Source: Pediococcus pentosaceus
GTDB taxonomy: Bacteria; Bacillota; Bacilli; Lactobacillales; Lactobacillaceae
Length of the DNA: 64,000 nucleotides
Reading direction: 5' to 3'
Assembly: GCF_001437285.1 (NCBI RefSeq)
Contig: NZ_JQBF01000004.1
Coordinates: 124,001 to 188,000, forward strand
The position numbers and the translations under genes are program-made. Under the pieces are notes generated by a model. That model searched no databases, had not been told where the DNA came from, and worked only from the letters and a program-made list of their open reading frames with translations. Positions within the stretch are counted from its first letter, which is position 1. The number at the start of each line of letters is the position of its first letter. This document shows positions 43,714-53,027 of the stretch, piece by piece.

Positions 43714-44577
43714 ATGAAAATTGGCTTTATTGGAACCGGAGTAATGGGAAGTGGCATTATCCATAATTTATTAAAAAATGGTCACGATGTCGCTGTTTTT
43801 ACTCGCACTAAATCTAAAGCAGACCCTTTACTTGAAGAAGGAGCCCAGTGGGCATCTTCTCCCACCGAGCTAACTCAACAAGTGGAAACAGTTATTACCA
43901 TGGTTGGTTTTCCACAAGATGTGGAAGAAGTTTACTTTGGTGATCACGGGATTTTTTCAACAGTTACTTCCGGACAAATTTTAATTGATATGACAACTAG
44001 TTCGCCCATATTAGCCGAAAAAATTGGTAAAAAAGCTGATGAACTAGATGTTATGGCCTTAGATGCTCCTGTTTCTGGTGGCGACATTGGCGCCCAAAAT
44101 GCTACTCTAACAATTATGGTCGGTGGTAACCAGACAGCATTCGAAACCATGAAACCAATCTTTGATCAAATTGGACATGCAACTAACTATTTTGGTACTT
44201 ATGGCGCCTGTCAAAATGCTAAGATGGCTAATCAAATCATGATTGCCGGGACCATGACTGGCTTAACTGAAATGTTAGTATACGCTAAAGCTGCCCAGCT
44301 TGACTTAAAGACAGTTCTCGAAACTTTATCCAATGGCGGTGCATCAAATTGGAGTATGGAAAACTACGTTCCACGAATTTTAAAAAATGACTATACTCCG
44401 GGATTTTTCGCTAAACATTTCCTTAAAGATTTAAAAATTGCACTTGATCAAGCTAAGCAAATGCAAGTTGATTTACCTGCCACGCGTCTGGCCACTCAAC
44501 TTTATGATAATTTAGTTAACCAACAGGGATTAGGCGACGATGGAACCCAGGCTTTGATTAAACTCTGGTGGAAATAA
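43714..44577 (+). CDS. NAD(P)-dependent beta-hydroxyacid dehydrogenase (3-hydroxyisobutyrate dehydrogenase family)
   Basis: This 287-residue enzyme has an N-terminal Rossmann motif GFIGTGVMGSGI (residues 4-15). The substrate-binding motif DAPVSGGDIGAQ and the catalytic lysine in GACQNAKMANQ complete the family signature. It oxidises or reduces small beta-hydroxyacids such as tartronate semialdehyde, glyoxylate/succinate semialdehyde or 3-hydroxyisobutyrate. The ATG follows ACGGAGG. No terminator of its own is evident on the plus strand; the structured element follows at once. Confidence 0.87.
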   Translation: MKIGFIGTGVMGSGIIHNLLKNGHDVAVFTRTKSKADPLLEEGAQWASSPTELTQQVETVITMVGFPQDVEEVYFGDHGIFSTVTSGQILIDMTTSSPILAEKIGKKADELDVMALDAPVSGGDIGAQNATLTIMVGGNQTAFETMKPIFDQIGHATNYFGTYGACQNAKMANQIMIAGTMTGLTEMLVYAKAAQLDLKTVLETLSNGGASNWSMENYVPRILKNDYTPGFFAKHFLKDLKIALDQAKQMQVDLPATRLATQLYDNLVNQQGLGDDGTQALIKLWWK

Positions 44578-44700
44578 AAAAGACTCGCAGTAATTACCAC
44601 GAGCCCTTGCATTCAGTCTCCATGGAGAAGCAGAGTGCTTAATGGCGGCCGTAGTCGCCATTTAATTTGCGCAAGTTCATTTTAACGCATTTGCCGTCTA
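44575..44700. ncRNA. Candidate structured RNA upstream of usp (possible Lacto-usp)
   Basis: The 230-base gap contains hairpins AATGGCG/CGCCATT (44641-44662), GCATTC/GAGTGC enclosing TCTCCATGGAGA (44609-44638), and CTCG/CGAG near 44585-44603. On the minus strand the last is followed by TTTTTT and resembles a terminator. On the plus strand the whole would be the 5' leader of usp. A lactic-acid-bacterium RNA motif named Lacto-usp is known from such leaders; I could not compare it. The rest of the gap holds dyads at 44734-44751 and AATGATATCATT near 44765. Confidence 0.45.
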
Positions 44701-44807
44701 ATTAGAAATATTTTAGTTTATCCGGTAAATTCGATGTAAAAAGGCTTACATTTTTTTGTGAAAATGATATCATTAGTATAAGAAAAGATGATTGGATGGT
44801 GGGTAAC

Positions 44808-45260
44808 ATGCTACAACAATACAAAAATATCTTAGCACCTGTTGATGGGTCTAAAACAACTGATGTTGTTCTAGATCGCGCAATTGAAGTTGCAAAAAGA
44901 AATGACACTCATCTCGATATTTTAAATGTCCTTGAAGTAAATCAATTTAGTGATACTTATGGTGGGGCAGTTAGTGGAGATGTAATCTATAAACTTTCAG
45001 AGGACGTCCAACATCGATTAGAAGAACTCAAGAAAAAAGCTGAGGACGCTGGAGTTAAAGATGTTAGTGTTCACATTCGTTTTGGGAATCCAAAACCAGT
45101 TATTGCACGCGAATTTCCAGCTGACCATAAAAACGAATTGATTATGATTGGTTCAACAGGACTTAATGCTTTGGAACGTTTAATGGTTGGTTCTGTTGCA
45201 ACTTACGTTAGCCGTAACGCGATTTGCGATGTATTGATTGTTAAACCAGAAAAGAAATAA
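44808..45260 (+). CDS. Universal stress protein UspA family
   Basis: This 150-residue cytoplasmic protein has the UspA fold. The N-terminal strand with the Asp (ILAPVDGSKTT) and the ATP-binding signature GSTGLNALERLMVGSVA (G-2x-G-9x-G-S) are complete, so it probably binds ATP. I chose the ATG at 44808 because GGTGGG lies just upstream; the ATG at 44796 has no good ribosome binding site. It has its own terminator. Confidence 0.88.
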   Translation: MLQQYKNILAPVDGSKTTDVVLDRAIEVAKRNDTHLDILNVLEVNQFSDTYGGAVSGDVIYKLSEDVQHRLEELKKKAEDAGVKDVSVHIRFGNPKPVIAREFPADHKNELIMIGSTGLNALERLMVGSVATYVSRNAICDVLIVKPEKK

Positions 45261-45282
45261 TTATCATTAATACCACATACTT

Positions 45283-45320
45283 AAAGGATCGATTGAACAT
45301 TTTGTTGAGTCGATTCTTTT
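45283..45320 (+). terminator. Intrinsic terminator of usp
   Basis: AAAGGATCGATTGAAC pairs with GTTGAGTCGATTCTTT, with some wobble pairs, around a 5-base loop and is followed by T residues. Confidence 0.7.
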
Positions 45321-45341
45321 ATTTCGTTAAGGAGTTTCATT

Positions 45342-46232
45342 ATGCAATGGCACTATGCTATTAGACTTTCCAGTTTATACCAGCCTCAAAGTTTACGAGA
45401 ATTACTGCAAAGAACTTGGTTATTATCGCGGAAAATTATCCACTTTTTACGGATTAACGAACGCGTTTTGGTTAATGGAAAATATGTTCCCGTCAGCACC
45501 ATCGTCCAAGGTGGCGACTTAATTGAGCTTAATTTTGAATCGTCTGATTTTGACACCCCCCTTCCGCCGTTTGATCCAGATTTTACGCAAGCGCCAATTA
45601 TTCTTTATGAAAATTCGGACTTAATGGTCGTTAATAAACCTACAGGCGTTAAAACTCATGCTAATCAACCTCATGAATTGGGAAGCATGATGAATTTCTT
45701 ACAAGCTTACTTCAAGTACACCGAAAACGAAGCATATAATGTCCACCGGTTAGATCAGTTCACGAGTGGCGCTTTGTTAGTTGCTAAAAATCCAGTGGTC
45801 GTGCCTATTCTTAGTCGCCAAATTAGTACTAAAGTCATTAATCGCACCTATTTATGCGTTGTTAGCGGCCATTTAGAGCAATCTAAGGGCACCATTAACG
45901 TTCCAATTGGTTTTGACCCCGATGATAAACGTAAACGCCAAATTAATGGTTTAAATCCCTTATCTGCTATTACCCACTATCAAGTGCTAGCTCAGTATGA
46001 AAATAGCAGTCTTATACAAGTAGATTTAGAAACCGGTCGAACCCACCAAATTCGCGTTCACCTTTCATATCTGGGTCACCCTATTATTGGCGATCCTTTA
46101 TATAATCTGGATAATACCCAGCAGCCAATGTTATTACATTCTTGGAAAATTCGTTTTCCACTTCCGTTTAATCTAGAAACAATAGAAGTCACTGCTCCTA
46201 TACCCGATTATTTTAATTTTTTAACTAAATAA
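45342..46232 (+). CDS. RluA/RluD family RNA pseudouridine synthase
   Basis: This 296-residue enzyme carries the family active-site motif HRLDQFTSG with the catalytic aspartate, and the downstream LETGRTHQIRVH and LGHPIIGD motifs. The N-terminus resembles an S4-like RNA-binding segment (NERVLVNG, VQGGDLIEL). It isomerises uridines in rRNA or tRNA; the target cannot be told from sequence. AAGGAG precedes the ATG. Confidence 0.88.
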   Translation: MQWHYAIRLSSLYQPQSLRELLQRTWLLSRKIIHFLRINERVLVNGKYVPVSTIVQGGDLIELNFESSDFDTPLPPFDPDFTQAPIILYENSDLMVVNKPTGVKTHANQPHELGSMMNFLQAYFKYTENEAYNVHRLDQFTSGALLVAKNPVVVPILSRQISTKVINRTYLCVVSGHLEQSKGTINVPIGFDPDDKRKRQINGLNPLSAITHYQVLAQYENSSLIQVDLETGRTHQIRVHLSYLGHPIIGDPLYNLDNTQQPMLLHSWKIRFPLPFNLETIEVTAPIPDYFNFLTK

Positions 46233-46276
46233 AAAAGCTGGAAGCTATGCCCTATTGGCAAAGCTTTCAGCTTTTT
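46231..46276. terminator. Bidirectional intrinsic terminator
   Basis: AAAAAAGCTGGAAGCT pairs with AGCTTTCAGCTTTTTT with an inner GCC/GGC. It lies between the convergent pseudouridine synthase and xpk genes. Confidence 0.88.
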
Positions 46277-46289
46277 TGTTTTGATTTAA

Positions 46290-48653
46290 TTAGTTAACAT
46301 CTTTCCAAGTCCAGTTAGTAACTTCTGGAAGATCATCACCGTTATCACGAATGTATTGGTAATGACGTTCAAGTGTGTTATCCATTTGTTGAGAGAAGTC
46401 TGCACCCTTTTCAGCAAATTCTGGAATAGAATTGATTGTGTCTTGTGCTAAGTGGAAACGATCTAGTTCGTTAAGAACTCGCATGTCGAATGGAGTTGTA
46501 ATGTCCCCTTCTTCACGGTAACCATGAACGTGTAAGTTATGGTTATGACGGTCAAAGAAGATTGAACGAATTAAGTCTTCGAAACCATGGAAAGTAAAGA
46601 TAACTGGTTTGTCCTTAGTAAAGTAACGATCAAATTCTTCATCACTTAGACCATTAGGGTTAACCTTAGGACTTTGAAGTTTCAATAAGTCAACAACGTT
46701 GATGAAACGAATCTTCAAGTCTGGGAAGTTATCATGCAAGATGTTGATTGCAGCTAAACTTTCCATATTTGGTTCTGTACCAGCAGCAGCGAAGACAACG
46801 TCTGGTTCTTCACCATTAGTTGTGCTTGCCCAGTCAATAATACCCAAACCGTTCTTAGCAAGAACTTCTGCTTCTTCCATTGAGTAGAATTGAGGACGAG
46901 GTTGCTTAGAAGCAATAATCAAGTTGATCTTGTTACGATCGTTCATAACTAGTGGGCTAATAGCAAGCAATGAGTTTGCATCAGCTGGCAAGTATTCACG
47001 AATGAATTCTGGTTTCTTTTCAGCCAAGTGAGTCAAAAGACCTGGATCTTGGTGAGTGTAACCATTGTGATCTTGTTGGAAACTAGTTGATGTAGATACA
47101 AGGTTCAATGATGGATAATCATTACGCCAATCTAATTCATCAGCCTTACGTAACCACTTGAAGTGTTGTGTAATCATTGAATCCACAACGCGTAGGAATG
47201 CTTCGTAACTAGTAAAGATACCATGACGACCAGTCAATGTGTATGTTTCTAGCCAACCTTCAGCTGAATGTTCTGAAAGTTGAGCATCAAGAATACGACC
47301 TTCAGGAACAAGAGCTTCATCCCAGTCTTTCTTGATTGGAGCAACAAATTGACGATTTGTAACTTCAAACAAACCATATAGACGGTTTGACATTGTTTCA
47401 TCAGGACCAAACATTCTGAAGTTAGTTGGGTTCTTAGTTATAACATCGCGTAAGTAGTCTGACCATACCAACATATCTTGTTTGATGTTTTGTCCACGTT
47501 TTGTTGTATCAACAGCGTAGTCACGATAATCTGGCAAGTTCAAGTCAGTTGGGTTAACTCCACCGTTTGTGATTGGGTTAGATGCCATACGTTTTTCACC
47601 CTTAGGTGCAATTTCTGCAATTTCAGGTAATACGCGACCATTTTCATCAAATAGTTCTTCTGGCTTGTATGACTTCATCCAGTCAATCAAAGCATCAACA
47701 TGTTCAAGGTTCTTTTGGTCTACTGGGATTGGAATTTGATGAGCACGGAATGTACCTTCAATAACCTTGTTATCCCAAGTCTTTGGACCTGTCCAACCCT
47801 TAGGTGAACGGAATACGATTACTGGCCAGTATGGCATAGTTTCATCGTGGTTTTCACGAGCATTCTTTTGAATTTCTTGAATCTTTTCGATAGCCTTGTC
47901 CATTACTTCAGCCATCTTAGGATCCATAGCTTCTGAATCATCACCTTCAACAAAGTATGGGTCCCAATGTTGACCATGGAAGAATTCAGTTAATTCTTCA
48001 TCTGACATACGTGATGTAAGTGAAGGGTTACTTAACTTATAGCCGTTAATATCCAAAATAGGAAGAACAGCACCATCAGTAATAGGGTTGATGAAACGGT
48101 TATGTTGCCATGAAGCAGCCAAAGGACCTGTTTCAGCTTCACCATCACCAACTACAACAGCAGCGATTTGGTCTGGGTTATCTAAGATAGCACCAACACC
48201 GTGTGATAATGAGTAACCAAGTTCCCCACCTTCATGAATTGAACCTGGTGTTACAGGAGCAGCATGTGAAGCAACCCCACCGGGCCATGAGAATTGTTTG
48301 AAGAGTTTCTTCATACCTTCTTCATCTTGAGTGATAGCTGGGTATGCTTCAGTGTATGAACCATCAAGGTATGAGTTAGATACCATAACTTGGCCACCAT
48401 GACCTGGTCCTTCAACATAAAACATGTTTACACCGTATTTGTTGATAACACGGTTTAAATGAGCATAGATGTAGTTTTGTCCAGGAATTGTTCCCCAGTG
48501 TCCAATTGGATGAACTTTTACATCTTCTGGTTTAATGTCGCGTTTTAATAGCGGATTGTCTTTTAAATATAATTGTCCTACTGAAAGATAGTTAGCAGCA
48601 CGCCAAAATTTTTCAAGCTTGTCAAAATATTCTTTTGATGAATAATCTGTCAT
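46290..48653 (-). CDS. xpk: Xylulose-5-phosphate/fructose-6-phosphate phosphoketolase
   Basis: This 787-residue thiamine-diphosphate enzyme splits xylulose 5-phosphate (or fructose 6-phosphate) with phosphate to acetyl phosphate. It is the key step of heterolactic fermentation. N-terminal motifs [45 protein letters not shown] and [13 protein letters not shown] are the XFP signatures. Length is normal for the family. AAAGGAAG precedes the ATG. A strong promoter with a cre-like site and tandem repeats precedes it, and a GntR gene lies upstream. The product acetyl phosphate feeds the Pta-AckA pair at 61350-63524. Confidence 0.96.
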   Translation of the reverse strand: MTDYSSKEYFDKLEKFWRAANYLSVGQLYLKDNPLLKRDIKPEDVKVHPIGHWGTIPGQNYIYAHLNRVINKYGVNMFYVEGPGHGGQVMVSNSYLDGSYTEAYPAITQDEEGMKKLFKQFSWPGGVASHAAPVTPGSIHEGGELGYSLSHGVGAILDNPDQIAAVVVGDGEAETGPLAASWQHNRFINPITDGAVLPILDINGYKLSNPSLTSRMSDEELTEFFHGQHWDPYFVEGDDSEAMDPKMAEVMDKAIEKIQEIQKNARENHDETMPYWPVIVFRSPKGWTGPKTWDNKVIEGTFRAHQIPIPVDQKNLEHVDALIDWMKSYKPEELFDENGRVLPEIAEIAPKGEKRMASNPITNGGVNPTDLNLPDYRDYAVDTTKRGQNIKQDMLVWSDYLRDVITKNPTNFRMFGPDETMSNRLYGLFEVTNRQFVAPIKKDWDEALVPEGRILDAQLSEHSAEGWLETYTLTGRHGIFTSYEAFLRVVDSMITQHFKWLRKADELDWRNDYPSLNLVSTSTSFQQDHNGYTHQDPGLLTHLAEKKPEFIREYLPADANSLLAISPLVMNDRNKINLIIASKQPRPQFYSMEEAEVLAKNGLGIIDWASTTNGEEPDVVFAAAGTEPNMESLAAINILHDNFPDLKIRFINVVDLLKLQSPKVNPNGLSDEEFDRYFTKDKPVIFTFHGFEDLIRSIFFDRHNHNLHVHGYREEGDITTPFDMRVLNELDRFHLAQDTINSIPEFAEKGADFSQQMDNTLERHYQYIRDNGDDLPEVTNWTWKDVN

Positions 48654-48705
48654 TGTACTCTTCCTTTCGTGAGCGAAAAATAGGTTGTTTTTAATTTATG
48701 AATTT

Positions 48706-48734
48706 ATTATAACCGCTTTCTCAAAAAAGGTCAA
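48706..48734 (-). promoter_or_regulatory. xpk promoter with cre-like site
   Basis: TTGACC (48734-48729) and a perfect TATAAT (48711-48706) with a 17-base spacer. The cre-like AGAAAGCGGTTATA (48721-48708) matches 12 of 14 and covers the -10. Confidence 0.8.
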
Positions 48735-48740
48735 TCATTT

Positions 48741-48776
48741 TTTAAATTGATACGGTCCAATTTTAAAAATGATACG
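48741..48776. repeat. Tandem direct repeats upstream of the xpk promoter
   Basis: TTTAAATTGATACG (48741-48754) and TTTAAAAATGATACG (48762-48776) each end in GATACG, 22 bases apart, two turns of the DNA helix. They lie upstream of the -35 and could be an activator site, possibly for the adjacent GntR protein. Confidence 0.45.
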
Positions 48777-48809
48777 AAATCACCTTTTCAACGGCTATTC
48801 TAACGTAAA

Positions 48810-48837
48810 AAAGCATCTAATCAAAATTAGATGCTTT
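48810..48837 (-). terminator. Intrinsic terminator of the gntR gene
   Basis: On the minus strand AAAGCATCTAAT pairs with ATTAGATGCTTT and is followed by TTTT. Confidence 0.85.
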
Positions 48838-48839
48838 GC

Positions 48840-49562
48840 TTAATCGACAGACACAAATGTGCTGTAATTCATATATTTGTAGTGAATTCGCATATTTGAA
48901 ATTTCAAACGGCGTACCATCATCCATAAAGAAAATTCCGGACATAACACCGACGGGTTCATTTTCGGTTAATCCTAAAAGTTTTTGATCTTCCGCATTGG
49001 AGGGTTCTACTTGAATCGACATAAACGAACGTGTTACGTGTTGGCCTTGAGCGTCCTCTAAATAATTAAAAATCGATTTTTCCACAATGGCCTTGGATAA
49101 CTCCGGCACAATTTTAATTGGAATATAGCCCGTTTCAATCATGATTGGTTCATCATCTAACAAACGTAAGCGACGAACTTGATAGACAAAGTCACCTTCA
49201 TTTAAAAATAAATCTGTCTTCATATTTTCCGTAGCAGGAACTACTGAAAAATCTAGCACTTTAATTCCCTGCTTTTTACCATTGGATTTCAAACTATCTG
49301 TGATACCTAGATTAGATCCTTCATAATTAAAAGAGGATTGACTTTTCAAATAGAGTGGATTGATAAAAGTTCCGGAACCTCGTTTTTTAAAAACTATTCC
49401 CTCATGTGCCATGGAACTTAATGCTCTTTTGACGGAACTACGACTCACGTCATATTCCGTAGTTAACGAACGTTCATCTGGTAAACGCATCGTTGGAAAT
49501 TCATTATTAAAGATTCTTTTTTTAAGGTCGTGAATGATTTTTTTGTAGATCAGATCTTCCAT
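48840..49562 (-). CDS. GntR family regulator with UTRA domain
   Basis: This 240-residue regulator has an N-terminal winged helix (LPDERSLTTEYDVSRSSVKRAL and KKRGSGTFI) and a C-terminal UTRA effector domain with a sugar- or sugar-phosphate-type pocket (VYQVRRLRLLDDEPIMIETGYIP). I chose the ATG at 49562 since GGGAGATAG is its ribosome binding site and lies inside the longer version. It sits directly upstream of xpk in the same direction but with a terminator between, so xpk is a plausible target rather than an operon mate. Confidence 0.85.
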   Translation of the reverse strand: MEDLIYKKIIHDLKKRIFNNEFPTMRLPDERSLTTEYDVSRSSVKRALSSMAHEGIVFKKRGSGTFINPLYLKSQSSFNYEGSNLGITDSLKSNGKKQGIKVLDFSVVPATENMKTDLFLNEGDFVYQVRRLRLLDDEPIMIETGYIPIKIVPELSKAIVEKSIFNYLEDAQGQHVTRSFMSIQVEPSNAEDQKLLGLTENEPVGVMSGIFFMDDGTPFEISNMRIHYKYMNYSTFVSVD

Positions 49563-49674
49563 TAAACTATCTCCCATTGTTAATTGCTTTCACCATTATA
49601 GCAAACTTGAATGCTTTGATTTTATTAACTAACGATTTTCCCTATGCTAAAATACAAGGGTAGGTGGTGAGATC

Positions 49675-50175
49675 ATGGGTAAAAAGAAGAAAGAAAAAGT
49701 CTCTAAAACCCTTGTTGAACAGATTTTAGACAAAAACAAAATTGAATACAAGCAATTTATTTTTCCGACATTTCAAGATGGTGATGTTAAGCAATTAAAC
49801 GTTGATCACATCGGTGTTGATGATCACCTCATTTATAAAACTTTAGCATTAATTGGAAATAAAACTGGCCCCATTGTTGGAGTTTTACCAGTTGATGAAC
49901 ATCTAAGTTACAAAAAACTTGCTAAAATTTCGGGTAATAAAAAAGTTGGTATGATTCCATTAAAGGATTTAGTTGCCACCACGGGTTACGAACATGGGGC
50001 TAATACTCCTATTGGAATTTATGAAACTAAGCACTTTCCTATTTACATTTCAGATATTGCCAAAGAACAAGGCACAATCATCGTATCTTCAGGAAAAATT
50101 GGTCGATCTGTTCAATTAAAGGCGGAGGATTTAGCTCAACTAGTTCACGGGACTTTCGGTGACATTATTGAATAG
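49675..50175 (+). CDS. ybaK: Cys-tRNA(Pro)/aminoacyl-tRNA deacylase (YbaK/EbsC family)
   Basis: This 166-residue trans-editing enzyme of the YbaK family hydrolyses mischarged Cys-tRNA(Pro). It has the typical core KTLALIGNKTGPIVGVLPVDEHLSYKKLAK and a conserved SGKIGRSVQL near the end. The catalytic lysine is probably the K of IYKTLAL. The N-terminus is very Lys-rich. AGGTGGTGAG precedes the ATG. It is a single gene with a terminator behind. Confidence 0.88.
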   Translation: MGKKKKEKVSKTLVEQILDKNKIEYKQFIFPTFQDGDVKQLNVDHIGVDDHLIYKTLALIGNKTGPIVGVLPVDEHLSYKKLAKISGNKKVGMIPLKDLVATTGYEHGANTPIGIYETKHFPIYISDIAKEQGTIIVSSGKIGRSVQLKAEDLAQLVHGTFGDIIE

Positions 50176-50176
50176 T

Positions 50177-50220
50177 AAAAAAGAGAACCTACGACAAATA
50201 AATCGTAGATCCTCTTTTTT
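50177..50220. terminator. Bidirectional intrinsic terminator
   Basis: AAAAAAGAG and CCTACGA pair with TCGTAG and CTCTTTTTT, a 13-bp stem with a small internal loop. It lies between convergent genes. Confidence 0.8.
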
Positions 50221-50750
50221 TATTTAATCTTAGTCGGTTGATGTTTTTTCGAATCTTTAACCACTTTAACTAATTGATTAGTTTCTAATTGATCAACAAT
50301 CATGTTGGAAGCTGCTTCTAAAAGTTGATCTGTTAGATTGTTGGCATTACGGTCTGGACGTGATAGTCCCATATGCTTGATTTTATTATTAACTAAATCA
50401 ATGAAGCGATCGTAGGCTTGTTTGGGATACTCACTAGCAGTCACCCGATCAATTCCTGAACGAATTTCTTGAATGGAAAAAGATTGTTTTAAAAGTGTAA
50501 TTAATAAGATATCAGCAATTTGCATAACTTGATATTTCTTCTTAGTGGGAGCGACAATTACCTTATTTTTAACATAATTATTAACCATCGCCGGAGTCAC
50601 TGCTTCAAGTCCCAAAGGACCCGTGTATTCGGTCATTAATGCCACTACTTGATCCATATAAAGATCAAAATTAGGCAAATCATCCCAATGGGGTAATTCA
50701 ATTAATCGTACTAATTCAAGCCATCTTTGGTATTCTTTATAATCACTCAT
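50220..50750 (-). CDS. DUF1836 family protein
   Basis: This 176-residue protein shows the core LTPAMVNNYVKNKVI-like segment (here VTPAMVNNYVKNKVIVAP) followed by KKKYQVMQIADILLITLLKQSFSIQEI, which resembles the MerR-like helix-turn-helix of DUF1836 proteins. It is probably a DNA-binding regulator of unknown target. AGGAG precedes the ATG, and it stands alone. Confidence 0.75.
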   Translation of the reverse strand: MSDYKEYQRWLELVRLIELPHWDDLPNFDLYMDQVVALMTEYTGPLGLEAVTPAMVNNYVKNKVIVAPTKKKYQVMQIADILLITLLKQSFSIQEIRSGIDRVTASEYPKQAYDRFIDLVNNKIKHMGLSRPDRNANNLTDQLLEAASNMIVDQLETNQLVKVVKDSKKHQPTKIK

Positions 50751-50895
50751 AACTAGTGCTCCTTTACTTATTTACTATCATTATAACATCTTCATCTAGT
50801 TTTAAAAACTAGTTAACCTCGATTCATAGAATTGTTTATCAAAAATTAGCATTTATGGTACTCTATTTATATGCATAAAAACGGAGGAAAATTTA

Positions 50896-51228
50896 ATGTT
50901 TGATCCAACTAAAAAAAGAAAAGTATCTGAAGAAGTAAAAGCGATGTTCCCAATCGAAGTCATCAATGGTTTATGGGATACCCTACGTCAAATGAAGAAG
51001 GACCAAATTGTCGTTACTCCCGCCATCGCATTCGTTTTTAGTGATGACTCTACGGATGAAGAAATATACGTCATGGGACTTCAAAATTCTGGGGCAGTCG
51101 CTAAAGAATATACCGTCAAATATACTGGAGAAAAAGATTTCTTAGGTAAGGGAACCATTGTGGTGGTTCAAGATCACCCTAAAAATATCACAATGAAAAT
51201 CAGTGACGCTAACAAAGCGCTCAACTAA
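50896..51228 (+). CDS. DUF960-like protein (110 aa)
   Basis: This 110-residue soluble protein starts MFDPTKKRKVSEEVKAMFP and has IEVINGLWDTLRQMK and a beta-rich remainder, an arrangement like DUF960 (GI..IPLEIQ..LW...). The function is unknown. GGAGG lies before the ATG. The GyrI-like gene follows after 20 bases, so the two are probably one transcript. Confidence 0.6.
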   Translation: MFDPTKKRKVSEEVKAMFPIEVINGLWDTLRQMKKDQIVVTPAIAFVFSDDSTDEEIYVMGLQNSGAVAKEYTVKYTGEKDFLGKGTIVVVQDHPKNITMKISDANKALN

Positions 51229-51248
51229 GTAATTCACGAGGAATTCTT

Positions 51249-51878
51249 ATGACGGACGAAAAAATCGAATGGCGTAAAGAAGAAGCTGGTTTTTCACTTA
51301 GAAAAAAGCCTCAAATTTTAACCATCCCTGCTCAAAATTATTTTAGTATCAAAGGTAACGGTGATCCCAATTTACCCGATTTTCAGAAGCGAGTTCAAAC
51401 ACTTTATCTTTTATCCTATACAATTCGCATGAGTCAAAAAAATGATTGGGATATTCCTAACTTTAAGTTATACACCGTTTATCCGCTCCAAGGATATTGG
51501 GGAATTCAACCTCAATATTTAGATGCGCCAGTCATGCAAAAAGAACATTTCACATATACAATCAGTATTAAACAACCTGATTTTGTGACTGATGCAATTG
51601 CTGCAGAAGCGTTAGTTCGGGCAAAATCTAAAATCGATGCTGATTTATTTGACCAAGTCTTTTTCGACCATCAACCAGAACAATTAGTAGCGCAGATTTT
51701 ACATGTCGGTGCGTTCGACGATGAACCTGAAAGTTTCGCCAAATTAGAGCAATTTATCGATGAAGCTGGGTACGTACGCAGTGAAAAAGAACATACCGAA
51801 ATCTATATGAATGATTTTCGGCGTGTTGAAGAAGCCCAGCGTAAAACAATTTTACGAGTAGCCATTCAAAAGAAATAA
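51249..51878 (+). CDS. GyrI-like small-molecule-binding domain protein
   Basis: This 209-residue protein has a SOUL/GyrI fold signature: FSIKGNGDPNLPDFQKRVQTLYLLSYTIR, a WGIQPQ turn and EIYMNDFRRVE near the end, as in the YdeE-type lactobacillus family. Members bind hydrophobic ligands or drugs. It has no DNA-binding domain. CACGAGGA precedes the ATG, 20 bases after the DUF960-like gene. A terminator follows. Confidence 0.8.
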   Translation: MTDEKIEWRKEEAGFSLRKKPQILTIPAQNYFSIKGNGDPNLPDFQKRVQTLYLLSYTIRMSQKNDWDIPNFKLYTVYPLQGYWGIQPQYLDAPVMQKEHFTYTISIKQPDFVTDAIAAEALVRAKSKIDADLFDQVFFDHQPEQLVAQILHVGAFDDEPESFAKLEQFIDEAGYVRSEKEHTEIYMNDFRRVEEAQRKTILRVAIQKK

Positions 51879-51879
51879 A

Positions 51880-51923
51880 AAATAGTAACGCACCTCACTA
51901 TAAAGTAAGGGACGTTACTATTT
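51880..51923. terminator. Bidirectional intrinsic terminator
   Basis: AAATAGTAACG pairs with CGTTACTATTT, with an inner ACT/AGT hairpin, T-run behind. It lies between convergent genes. Confidence 0.82.
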
Positions 51924-51929
51924 TTTAAT

Positions 51930-52868
51930 TTAAGGCATGTCGTTTCCAGCAGCGTAGTAAATGTCATACCATTCTTGACCAGTAAGTTCGACATCACTAC
52001 CAGCAGCTGATTCTTTAATATGCTGAGGATTCATGGTTCCCAGTAATACTTGGAATTGCGCAGGATGTCTCAAAATCCACGCAGTTGCAATGGCATTCTT
52101 AGTTACACCATAAATATCTGCAATTTGTTTCATCTTCTTATTTAATTCTGGGAATTTAGGATTATCGATAAATACACCATCAAAGAAACCATATTGGTAA
52201 GGTGACCAAGCTTGAATTGTCATATCGTGTAATCTTGCGTATTCCAAAATCTGGCCATCATGATCAATACTACGTTCGTCGAACATGTTAGTATGCATGC
52301 CAAAATCAATCATTCCTGTATGCATAATTCCAAATTGAAGCTGATTAATTTCAAGTTTTTGCTTAGTGTACTTTTGAACTAATTCAACCTGCATTGGATT
52401 AAAATTAGAAACCCCAAAATGACGTACTTTACCAGCAGCTTGAAGTTCATCAAAAGCTTCTGCGATTTGTGCTGGTTCCATTAGTGGATCAGGTCGATGA
52501 AGTAAAAAGGCATCTAGATAGTCCACACCCAAACGCTGAAGTTCGCCGTCGACCGCACCAATGATATGCTCTTTACTAAAGTTATAGCGATTGCCATAAG
52601 GGATGTCGCCACTATTACTATTTTCAATTCCACCCTTAGATTGAATGTACAAATCCTCACGATTTACACTCGATAGCTTTAGTCCTTCACGGAATTTTTT
52701 GCTGGATTCACCATGTCCATAAATATCAGCTGAATCAATATAATTAATTCCTATATCAAAAGCAGCCTCAATGGCCGTTGCTGCGTCTTTATCTGATAGC
52801 GCATTCATTCGCATGATACCTAAAGCAACGTTAGAAACGCGCATACCACCAATGTTAATCTTTTTCAT
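51930..52868 (-). CDS. Aldo/keto reductase (YdhF/YcsN type)
   Basis: This 312-residue oxidoreductase is of the TIM-barrel type. D and Y in YIDSADIYGHGE, K in QSKGG and H in LLHRPD make the catalytic tetrad, and GTMNPQHI is in the NADPH-binding region. I chose the ATG at 52868 behind GGAGG; an earlier start would overlap that site. The substrate is unknown. It belongs to a different subgroup from the reductase at 22777. Confidence 0.87.
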   Translation of the reverse strand: MKKINIGGMRVSNVALGIMRMNALSDKDAATAIEAAFDIGINYIDSADIYGHGESSKKFREGLKLSSVNREDLYIQSKGGIENSNSGDIPYGNRYNFSKEHIIGAVDGELQRLGVDYLDAFLLHRPDPLMEPAQIAEAFDELQAAGKVRHFGVSNFNPMQVELVQKYTKQKLEINQLQFGIMHTGMIDFGMHTNMFDERSIDHDGQILEYARLHDMTIQAWSPYQYGFFDGVFIDNPKFPELNKKMKQIADIYGVTKNAIATAWILRHPAQFQVLLGTMNPQHIKESAAGSDVELTGQEWYDIYYAAGNDMP

Positions 52869-53027
52869 AGTACAAGAACCTCCATCCACTATATAATAAA
52901 TTATAGCTCCATGATAACATTAAACTTCACTATACAACATTAAAAAGAAAGCTACTTTTCATACTATTTTTAAAATTCTCGTTGTATAATGTAACAATAA
53001 CTAGAAAAAAGAAATGGGGAATTATTT

